Program-made: the position numbers and the translations under genes
Shown here: piece after piece, positions 1 to 5,551 of the stretch
How positions within the stretch are numbered: position 1 is the stretch's first letter
Layout of the letters: each line of letters begins with the position of its first letter
Assembly (NCBI GenBank): GCA_937907595.1
Contig: CALCXL010000351.1
Location: 1 to 5,551 of the forward strand
Source: an uncultured Pseudomonadota bacterium
GTDB taxonomy: Bacteria > Myxococcota_A > UBA796 > UBA9615
DNA: 5,551 nt
Direction: 5' to 3'
Notes under the pieces: model-generated
Told to the model about the DNA's origin: nothing
Databases searched by the model: none
What the model saw: the letters and a program-made list of their open reading frames with translations, nothing else

Positions 1-1
1 C

Positions 2-1399
2 GCGCAGTCCATCGCCGCGTCCCAGGGCGCAATAGAGGCAGGCGGCCGTTCGGCAGCGGCACCCCGAGCCCGCGGCGGTCCCCCCGACATCGTGCTGGTG
101 GTGGTCGACACCCTGCGCGCTGACCGGGTCGACACCACGGTCGGCGACGACGCGGTCGAGCGGACTCCGCAGCTCGCCGCCCTCGCCGCCCAGGGCGTGC
201 AGTTCACCGAGACCCGCTCGACCTCCTCGTGGACCTCCCCGGCGCACGCCTCGATGTTCACGGGCCAGTACGCGGTCACCCACGGGACGACCCAGGAAGC
301 CTGGGGCTTGTCGGAGAGTCACACCACCGTCGCGGAGCTCCTCGCCGAGGCCGGCTACGACACGGTGGGCGCGACCGCCAACCCGATGGTCGCCCGGGAC
401 CGGGGCTTCGCCCAGGGCTTCGGCACCTGGCTCGAGGCGTGGACGCTCGAGCGCGGCGGCAGCACCCGCGACGAGCGCCTGCTGACGGCCCTCGAGTCCC
501 ACCTGGAAGCGCGGGACCCCGCCCGGCCGCTGTTCTTGTTCGTGAACCTCATCGGCGTGCACAGCCCCTACAACTCCTGCGGGGAGGACTGCGGCGCCTT
601 CGGGCCGTCGCCCGGCGAGGGCATCGACGAGAACAAGTGGCAGGCCCACTACACCGGCAGCTTCCGGCACGACGCGTCCACCACCGAGCGTCTGCGCGGC
701 CTGTACGACGCGGAGGTGAAGCACGCCGACCGCCTCGTCGGCAGACTGCTCGGCGCGCTCGAGAGGCGCTCGCACCGCGACGACCTCCTGGTGATGGTCA
801 CCTCCGACCACGGGGAGAACCTGGGCGAGCACGACCACTGGGACCACGTCTTCAGCCTCTACGAGACCACCACCCGGGTTCCGCTGATCGTGCGCTACCC
901 GAAGTGGTACGCGGCCGGCGCCGTCGACGCGGTGCCCGCCCAGGTCCACGACCTCGCTCCCACCGCGCTCGAGGCCGCGGGCCTCCCACGACCGACGACC
1001 GTCCAGGGACACTCACTCCGCGACCCCCAGGCCCGCGCCCGTCGCCCGAGCCTGATGGAGTACTACCTTCCCGTGCAGGCCTCCAAGGTGCTCATCCGCC
1101 GCGAAGGTCCCGAGGCGGTGGCGCGACTGCAGCCCCATCAGCGCCGACTCCGCGCCATCGTGGTCGGCGACGACAAGCTCATCGTCGGCTCCGACGGGCG
1201 CCGCGAGCTCTACGACCTCAAGGCCGATCCCACCGAATCGCTCGACCGGTCGAGCGGTGCCCCGTCCCGCGTCGCCGAGCTGGAGGCGGCCCTCGAGCGG
1301 GTCCTCGCGGATCTCGCCCGTCCGGTCGAGACCCGTGCGCCTGACGAGCTCGACGAGCAGGACCGCGAGGCGCTGAAGTCCCTCGGGTATCTGGAGTAG
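2..1399 (+). CDS. Sulfatase-fold hydrolase with Thr nucleophile position (5' partial)
   Basis: This is a sulfatase-family (alkaline phosphatase superfamily) hydrolase, probably acting outside the cytoplasm. The reading frame is open from the window edge. A GTG at 92 could be called as a start, but it would cut off the first beta strand (PDIVLVVVDTLRAD, from about position 86), so the true start lies upstream. The roughly 28 visible residues before the domain are Ala/Arg/Gly-rich and look like a linker. Numbering from the codon at 92: Asp6 is the probable first metal ligand, Thr48 in SWTSPAHASMFTG is at the nucleophile position, His157 is in HSPY, and Asp239-His240 in SDHGE form the second metal site. 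HDHWDH and RVPLIVRYP follow as in the family. Cys163 and Cys167 could form a disulfide. The protein ends in LKSLGYLE, a typical tail of this family. Canonical sulfatases have Cys or Ser plus Arg in C/S-x-P-x-R; here these are Thr and His, so sulfatase activity is doubtful and a phosphoester substrate is more likely. The fold is secure; the substrate is unknown. Confidence 0.93.
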   Translation, partial: AQSIAASQGAIEAGGRSAAAPRARGGPPDIVLVVVDTLRADRVDTTVGDDAVERTPQLAALAAQGVQFTETRSTSSWTSPAHASMFTGQYAVTHGTTQEAWGLSESHTTVAELLAEAGYDTVGATANPMVARDRGFAQGFGTWLEAWTLERGGSTRDERLLTALESHLEARDPARPLFLFVNLIGVHSPYNSCGEDCGAFGPSPGEGIDENKWQAHYTGSFRHDASTTERLRGLYDAEVKHADRLVGRLLGALERRSHRDDLLVMVTSDHGENLGEHDHWDHVFSLYETTTRVPLIVRYPKWYAAGAVDAVPAQVHDLAPTALEAAGLPRPTTVQGHSLRDPQARARRPSLMEYYLPVQASKVLIRREGPEAVARLQPHQRRLRAIVVGDDKLIVGSDGRRELYDLKADPTESLDRSSGAPSRVAELEAALERVLADLARPVETRAPDELDEQDREALKSLGYLE

Positions 1400-1425
1400 C
1401 GGACGCACAGGCGAGTGCGATCCGC
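1399..1425. terminator. Hairpin between convergent genes, likely bidirectional terminator
   Basis: The arms GCGGA+CGCAC and GTGCG+A+TCCGC pair over 10 base pairs, with one bulged A at 1420 and a six-base loop AGGCGA at 1409-1414. The hairpin begins on the last base of the plus-strand stop codon and ends 7 bases before the minus-strand gene's stop codon. It therefore fills most of the 33-bp gap between the two convergent genes. There is no T-run on either side, so it is not a textbook intrinsic terminator. Placement and symmetry suggest that it stops or stabilises transcripts from both directions. The pairing is seen directly; the function is inferred. Confidence 0.55.
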
Positions 1426-1432
1426 GACCCGA

Positions 1433-3130
1433 TCAGTCGATGTAGCCGAGCACCCGGAGCTGTTCGCTCGTCTTGGCATCGAGCTGGAGCGGCGGTGGCT
1501 TCCCAAGGGCTCTCGCGGAGTCGCGCTCGTGCTCCTGGAGGCGGCTCCGAAGTGACCGGACCAGATCGGGGCGCTGCGAGGCGAGGTTGTCGATCTCGGC
1601 CGGATCCTCGCGCAGATCGTAGAGCTCCTCGTCGCCCTCCCGGTCGATGTCCCTCAGCTCGCTCTTCAGCGTCCGAATGTACTTGTAGCGGCCCTCGGCG
1701 ACGATCGCGGTCAGGCGATGGTCGTCTCGCGCGGAGTAGTGATCGATGAAGACGTCCAGGTCCCTGCTGTCCTCGAAGGCCCGGCGAAGGCTCTGGCCGG
1801 CCATGACGCCGGGCACCTCGATCCCGGCGTAGTCGAGGATGGTGGGGGCGATGTCGAGGCTCCGCACGGTGCTCTCCACCACCTCGCCCGCCCAGCGCTC
1901 CCGCGCGTACCTCAGGATGAGCGGAACGTGGATCTGCTCCTGGTACACGGTGTGGTCGTGTCCCCAGTCCCCATGCTCACCGAACGCTTCGCCGTGGTCC
2001 GACGTGATGACGAACAACGTCTTGTCGGCGATGCCGAGGCGCTCGAACGCCTTGAAGAGGACCTCCAGCTGAGCGTCCACGTAGCGGATCTCGCCCTCGT
2101 ACAGCCGGGTGTCCTCCTGGTGCCGGCCCGAGCCCGTCCCCCCGAACATCGAGTCGTAGGGAGCAGGGGGATCGTAGGGGGCGTGGGGATCCATGAGGTG
2201 CAGGTACATGAAGAGGTCCTGCCGATGATGGCGCTCCAGCCAGGGCAGGATCCTGCCGAGGGCGATCTCCGCGTTCTCGTTGTCCCGCGACGTGAACCGC
2301 CGGCCGGAGAGTCTGCTCATCGCGGTCGAGGCCAGCGGCAGGGCCCGCAGCGTTGCCTGGGAGAGCCGATCGCGCATCAGCGCGTCGTCGTAGACCTGGA
2401 ATCCCTGGTCGAAGTTGAAGATGGTCTTCAAGTTGGGGTTCGCGACGTAGCCGTAGGTGACGAATCCGGCCTCCTCCATGAGCTCGGCCACCGTCGTCAC
2501 CTCCTCCGGCAGCTTCTGGGTGAAGTGCAGCGCGCCGTGCTGTCCGGGATGGAGGGAGGTGAGGATCGACGCCACCGAGGGCTTGGTCCAGGAGGCCGGA
2601 GCGTGGCAGCGGCTGAAGCGAACGCCGTCGCTCGCCAGGGAGTCCATGAAGGGCGACGTCCTCGCGGGGTGGCCGTAGGCGCCCAGGTGATCGGCGCGCA
2701 GCGTGTCGACGACGATCAACACGACGTTCAGGTCCGCGGCCGTGGTGGACCGCAGGTCGGAGCGCGCGTCTTCCTCGACGGTGCCTTCGGCGGCCAACCC
2801 TGCCAGGGCGAACGCAATGGGCACCGCTCCGACGAGCAGGACCGAGCGTCGAAGCCAAGCGGTCCCCCTCCTCCAGCGGCGCGCGGTCGCCGCCAGCAGA
2901 CCCAGCGGCAGACAAAGCGGCAGATACGCCGAGTACGCGTAGCACAGCACCAGGGCCTTCTCGATGCCGCTGGGCTCCACGTAGCTCACCTGGCGCTTGA
3001 GCCGGACGAGGTCCAAATCGAGGAGCGCTGCGGTCGCCAGAGCCGCGAGGGCACCGCTGATGACGAGCGCCCGTTCGAGGGTGCTTGACCTCACGCCGGT
3101 CCCCGGGGACACGCCGGTCCCCGGAGACAC
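1433..3130 (-). CDS. Membrane-anchored sulfatase-fold hydrolase with Thr nucleophile position
   Basis: This is a 565-residue sulfatase-family protein. Hydrophobic segments at about residues 21-37, 59-81 and 96-114 predict an N-terminal membrane anchor. A short linker follows, then the catalytic domain from about residue 135, presumably facing the periplasm or outside. Visible motifs are Asp142 in VVDTLRAD (first metal ligand), Thr182 in SWTKPSVASILTS at the nucleophile position, His311 and His316 in HLMDPHAPY, Asp378-His379 in SDHGEAFGEH, and HVPLILRY at 401-408. The C-terminus has YDLREDPAEIDNLA and ends in LRVLGYID, like the convergent neighbour. The formylglycine Cys/Ser is replaced by Thr and the signature Arg by Val186, so it is probably not a classical sulfatase. 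GTG codons at 3130, 3112 and 3094 could all start it; the inner two are preceded by GGGGA at good spacing, so 3094 or 3112 may be the real start. The PhoD-like gene lies 145 bp upstream on the same strand. Confidence 0.93.
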   Translation of the reverse strand: MSPGTGVSPGTGVRSSTLERALVISGALAALATAALLDLDLVRLKRQVSYVEPSGIEKALVLCYAYSAYLPLCLPLGLLAATARRWRRGTAWLRRSVLLVGAVPIAFALAGLAAEGTVEEDARSDLRSTTAADLNVVLIVVDTLRADHLGAYGHPARTSPFMDSLASDGVRFSRCHAPASWTKPSVASILTSLHPGQHGALHFTQKLPEEVTTVAELMEEAGFVTYGYVANPNLKTIFNFDQGFQVYDDALMRDRLSQATLRALPLASTAMSRLSGRRFTSRDNENAEIALGRILPWLERHHRQDLFMYLHLMDPHAPYDPPAPYDSMFGGTGSGRHQEDTRLYEGEIRYVDAQLEVLFKAFERLGIADKTLFVITSDHGEAFGEHGDWGHDHTVYQEQIHVPLILRYARERWAGEVVESTVRSLDIAPTILDYAGIEVPGVMAGQSLRRAFEDSRDLDVFIDHYSARDDHRLTAIVAEGRYKYIRTLKSELRDIDREGDEELYDLREDPAEIDNLASQRPDLVRSLRSRLQEHERDSARALGKPPPLQLDAKTSEQLRVLGYID

Positions 3131-3135
3131 GCCGG
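3093..3135. repeat. 18-bp tandem repeat spanning the gene start
   Basis: There are two copies of an 18-bp unit, 3093-3110 and 3111-3128, differing at one base (ACGCCGGTCCCCGGGGAC versus ...GGAGAC), followed by 7 bases of a third copy (ACGCCGG, 3129-3135). Read on the minus strand, each copy carries a GGGGA-type ribosome-binding sequence and places a GTG in frame, so it encodes the peptide repeat SPGTGV-SPGTGV at the N-terminus of the membrane-anchored sulfatase-like protein. The unit length is a multiple of three, so copy-number change would keep the frame. Confidence 0.85.
3099..3107 (-). promoter_or_regulatory. Candidate ribosome binding site for the GTG start at 3094
   Basis: On the minus strand the sequence reads CCGGGGACCGGC and then GTG at 3094. 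The purine-rich GGGGA ends about five bases before the start codon. The same arrangement precedes the GTG at 3112, because both lie in copies of the tandem repeat. The outermost GTG at 3130 is preceded by GGCCCGGC, with no purine-rich site. This favours 3094 or 3112 over 3130 as the main start, although the motif is a weak match to the AGGAGG consensus. Confidence 0.35.
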
Positions 3136-3143
3136 GCCAGCCG

Positions 3144-3167
3144 CACCCGCGCGGGCTTGGGCGGGTG
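3144..3167. other. Inverted repeat (7-bp stem) upstream of the sulfatase-like gene
   Basis: CACCCGC at 3144-3150 is the exact reverse complement of GCGGGTG at 3161-3167, separated by a 10-base loop. It lies in the 145-bp gap between the PhoD-like stop and the first possible GTG of the downstream gene, ending 13 bases before that GTG. It could be a terminator or attenuator of the upstream transcript, an operator half-site pair, or a chance structure in GC-rich DNA. No T-run follows on the minus strand. I see no recognisable promoter boxes or small gene in the rest of this gap. Confidence 0.3.
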
Positions 3168-3275
3168 AACCCTCCGCAGGGGGGCGTGGATGGAGCGGAT
3201 GAACCGCCGTCGAACCGGAGCAGGTGACGGTTTGCAGCAGCCTGTCGAGCATGCTGAGCACGATACTCGCCCCGA

Positions 3276-5549
3276 TCACTCTCCGAGCTTCAGCGTCACC
3301 GGGAACCCCTCGAACTGGTCGGTCGCCTCGGGTCTGCGGGCGTCGAAGTCGAGCCGATACGCCTCGAAGCGAGCCGTTCGAGCTCGCTTGTCTACGACGA
3401 CCATGCCGTGCCCTGAACCCTTGGCGTCCTGCACCGCGAAGACTCCCTGGTCCCGGTAGTCCGGCCGGCGGCGCGCGTCGGTGACGCCCTCGGGGAGGGG
3501 ACGGGGGTTGGTCACGCCGTGAACGGTGAGGAGGTTGCCCAGGTCGTCGCGGTACCGGCCGGTGTAGGGGAGGTCGTTGATCCGTCCGCCGTTCGGTGGC
3601 TCGTCCGGCCACCAGGCGCGGGGGAAACCGACGGAGCTGCCGGTGACCATGAACGCGAGCGGCCCATCGTCCCATCGGCCGATGCCCATCCGCGCGAGCA
3701 TGCCGATGTGTTGGTCGCCGTGCACCATGATGGTGTCGCGACCGAGCGCGCTCAATGCCCGGTTCCGCGCGGATTGCGGCCAGCCGTTGCTGTCGAGATC
3801 GACGCGGCTGCGTTGCAGGTCGTCGCGCTTGTGCGTGGTGGCCTTCGCGAACATGCTCTGGGAGAGGAACCACCGCACCGGGAGGCTCTCGGTGCGGCGC
3901 GTCCAGCGTTCCAGGAAGGCGATCTGTCGTTCGCCGAGCAGCCGCGCGCCCCCGATGTCCCAGGCCGCCGGGTCGGACGGGGGGGCTCGCTTCAGATGGG
4001 CGGCGATGTCGGGATCGCTCTTGAACTTGCGATCCTCGATCACAGCGAAGCTCATGCCCGCATAGTCCAGCGCGGTGAAGTAGACCTGGATCCCACGCTC
4101 GACCGGGGCGGGATCGACGGGATCGGGCAGGTGGCCGGTCTGGGTGCGCTGGATCATGTTCAACCACGCCGGCTCCATCGCGTAGCCCTTGCCGTTGTCG
4201 CCCCAGATGTTGCCCATGAAGACGTCGTGGTCGTCGGGGATGATGACGCTGGGCCGGTCCTTCAACAGTGACCGCCAGGTCAGCCCGAACTGGTACCACT
4301 TGCTGAGGTAGGAGAGCCGGGCCCCCTCGAGCGGCGCGCGCACGATCTGGACGCCGTCCATGTTCTCGTAGATCTGGTCCCCCGCGAAGAACAGCAGGTC
4401 GGGGTCCTGGGTCGTGACGTTTCGGACCAGGGTGTCCTGCGGAAACAGCTCGCCATGGTCGCAGTTGAAGACGCCCAGCTTGAACCGGTTCTCCCGGTTC
4501 GGGTTGCGGCGAAGTGAGCCGGTCCACTGGTGCTCGCCGCCGTGTCGATACAGCACGCGGTAGGGGACCGCCGCGTCGGTCTGTACGACATCGACGCGGA
4601 AGAGGAAGGTCGAAGAGAGCGGATCGATCTGCGCGCGGCCGACCGTCTGCCAGGCGCCTTCACGCTGGAACTGAAGCTCCGCGGTCCGGTCGTCGCCCTC
4701 CTCCAGCGGGACCATCTGTGCCTGCAGCTTGAGGCTGCCGTCGTCCTGCAGCGTGTACTGCGTCCAGAGGATCGGCCCCACCGCCCGGTCGGGGTGGGAG
4801 ACCAGGGCGTCGCCCGTGAGCGTCCACTCCCCGAAGCGCCAGGTCGTCGACCGGCTTCGTGCGACCAAGGACAGCGAACCGGTCAGCGTTCCTGCCGGGA
4901 GCCGCGCTTCGACCTCGGTCTGCTCGCCACCACTCGAGGCGATCACGCTGAGGCTGTCTCCCTCTGCCGCGAGCGTTCCCCGAACCACCACCTGGATCGG
5001 TTGGCGCGGATCGAGCCTCCGCCTGGAGGTGGCCGGACCGACGGCCAGCCTCCCCTTCTTGTCCAGCCCGACGTAGACCGACTCGGTCGGATGGATCCAC
5101 ACGTTCTGCGGCGACGGGGTCTGGCTCTTCATCCCCAGCCTGATGCCGGCCATGGGACGCTGAGCGGCTCCCTCGTCCCGCTTCGTTCCAGGCTCCTCAG
5201 CCGACGTCACGTCGTGCCGCGCCCCGGCATGGATGGTGAAGCTGGTGCTGAAGCTGCCCTCGGCGCCGAGGGTCGCCGCAGTCTTGTGCAGCTGGCTCCA
5301 CCCGGCAGGCGCGTCGCCGCCGAAGCTCCCGGGCCGCGCGATGAGCGCGCCGTCTTCGCTCGTCCAGTCGTGCAACGGCATCGCGAAGTGCTCTGCGCCG
5401 GTCCAGCGGCGTTCTCGGCCCCGAGCCGGAGGCATCGACCCGAAGGAGACGGTCCGGGCGAGCTCCCGGCCCAGCTCCTGCCCCCGGTCGCCGCGGACCG
5501 CGCCCACCACGACGGTCTCGTAGGTCTGCCAGGGGGCCTGCGCGAACGC
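3276..5549 (-). CDS. PhoD-like metallophosphatase with N-terminal beta-rich domains (5' partial)
   Basis: This is a phosphodiesterase/alkaline phosphatase of the PhoD-like metallophosphatase family, probably exported. The frame is open to the window edge. The visible upstream residues AFAQAPW resemble a signal-peptide cleavage region, so the GTG at 5510 is probably not the start. Numbering from 5510: residues about 30-240 are beta-rich, with alternating hydrophobic strands resembling a concanavalin/LamG-like jelly roll (tentative). Residues about 245-340 resemble the Ig-like N-terminal domain of PhoD proteins (GPILWTQYTL ... VPYRVLYRH). The catalytic domain runs from about 343 to 744. It has Cys350-Asp351-His352 in FNCDHGE, Asp378 and Tyr381 in GDQIYEN, Asp426-Asp427-His428-Asp429 in IIPDDHDVFMGN, and His597-Gly598-Asp599-Gln600-His601 in MVHGDQHIGML. 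These match the family's metal-binding motifs (GDxIYE, DDHE, GDxH); the Cys and Tyr fit the PhoD iron site. The active site looks complete. The substrate cannot be read from the sequence. The gene lies upstream of and co-directional with the membrane-anchored sulfatase-like gene. Confidence 0.92.
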   Translation of the reverse strand, partial: AFAQAPWQTYETVVVGAVRGDRGQELGRELARTVSFGSMPPARGRERRWTGAEHFAMPLHDWTSEDGALIARPGSFGGDAPAGWSQLHKTAATLGAEGSFSTSFTIHAGARHDVTSAEEPGTKRDEGAAQRPMAGIRLGMKSQTPSPQNVWIHPTESVYVGLDKKGRLAVGPATSRRRLDPRQPIQVVVRGTLAAEGDSLSVIASSGGEQTEVEARLPAGTLTGSLSLVARSRSTTWRFGEWTLTGDALVSHPDRAVGPILWTQYTLQDDGSLKLQAQMVPLEEGDDRTAELQFQREGAWQTVGRAQIDPLSSTFLFRVDVVQTDAAVPYRVLYRHGGEHQWTGSLRRNPNRENRFKLGVFNCDHGELFPQDTLVRNVTTQDPDLLFFAGDQIYENMDGVQIVRAPLEGARLSYLSKWYQFGLTWRSLLKDRPSVIIPDDHDVFMGNIWGDNGKGYAMEPAWLNMIQRTQTGHLPDPVDPAPVERGIQVYFTALDYAGMSFAVIEDRKFKSDPDIAAHLKRAPPSDPAAWDIGGARLLGERQIAFLERWTRRTESLPVRWFLSQSMFAKATTHKRDDLQRSRVDLDSNGWPQSARNRALSALGRDTIMVHGDQHIGMLARMGIGRWDDGPLAFMVTGSSVGFPRAWWPDEPPNGGRINDLPYTGRYRDDLGNLLTVHGVTNPRPLPEGVTDARRRPDYRDQGVFAVQDAKGSGHGMVVVDKRARTARFEAYRLDFDARRPEATDQFEGFPVTLKLGE

Positions 5550-5551
5550 CG

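Noticed and set aside
92..94. GTG at 92 as the start of the first sulfatase-like gene
   Set aside because: The frame is open to the window edge, and starting here removes the residues PDI that begin the first core strand of the domain; no purine-rich ribosome-binding site precedes it.
229..1344. Plus-strand overlapping frame inside the first sulfatase-like gene
   Set aside because: It is an Arg/Pro-rich shadow of the true frame, with no motifs.
1718..3088. Long open frame on the plus strand opposite the second sulfatase-like gene (about 456 codons)
   Set aside because: It is antisense to a gene with clear family motifs, has no recognisable domain and has the composition expected of a shadow frame in GC-rich DNA.
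3202..3232. Possible hairpin CCGTC/GACGG in the gap between the minus-strand genes
   Set aside because: It has only five paired bases with a 14-base loop, which is weak and expected by chance in this composition.
3519..4271. Plus-strand frame opposite the PhoD-like gene
   Set aside because: It is antisense shadow sequence over the catalytic domain, with no domain signature.
4482..4491. Perfect 10-bp palindrome GAACCGGTTC as a possible operator
   Set aside because: It lies inside the PhoD-like coding region in codons for Asn-Arg-Phe, far from any start; chance is sufficient.
3091..4527. Long minus-strand frame overlapping the PhoD-like gene and the intergenic gap
   Set aside because: It is rich in Arg/Pro/Gly/Ala with no motifs, and is frame-shifted relative to a gene with intact catalytic motifs. 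A 53-codon ATG-started tail in the gap (from about 3252) shows no ribosome-binding site or family resemblance.

Overview
This is a GC-rich window with strong G/C preference at third codon positions, and it is almost entirely coding. It carries three large genes, all predicted to be exported or membrane-anchored hydrolases. Two are sulfatase-fold (alkaline-phosphatase superfamily) enzymes and one is a PhoD-like metallophosphatase. No rRNA, tRNA, mobile element, CRISPR array or phage gene is visible. Base composition, GTG starts and sulfatase-like proteins ending in LGY-[LI]-[DE] fit Myxococcota/deltaproteobacteria-like or planctomycete-like bacteria. That placement is a guess from style, not a marker-based assignment.

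Layout. (1) Positions 2-1399, plus strand: a sulfatase-like hydrolase whose 5' end lies outside the window. (2) Positions 1400-1432: a 33-bp convergent gap. It holds a strong hairpin (10 base pairs with one bulged A) that probably terminates transcription from both sides. (3) Positions 1433-3130, minus strand: a second sulfatase-like hydrolase with three predicted N-terminal membrane segments. Its start region is an 18-bp tandem repeat offering three in-frame GTG starts. (4) Positions 3131-3275: a 145-bp gap with a small hairpin. (5) Positions 3276-5549, minus strand: a PhoD-like phosphatase with a long beta-rich N-terminal region, also running off the window. It lies upstream of, and in the same direction as, the second sulfatase-like gene, so the two may be co-transcribed.

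How they may work together. Both sulfatase-fold proteins keep the DH metal site and the overall family pattern, but both have Thr where true sulfatases have the Cys/Ser that matures to formylglycine. Both also lack the Arg of the C/S-x-P-x-R signature. They are therefore better read as Thr-nucleophile phospho-ester hydrolases or transferases (the LtaS / phosphoethanolamine-transferase style of chemistry) than as classical sulfatases. With the PhoD-like enzyme next door, the locus looks like a set of cell-surface phosphoester-processing enzymes. This joint role is inference. I see no convincing evidence of a completely new system. The most notable features are the paired Thr-type enzymes, the repeat-built translation start and the convergent-gene hairpin.
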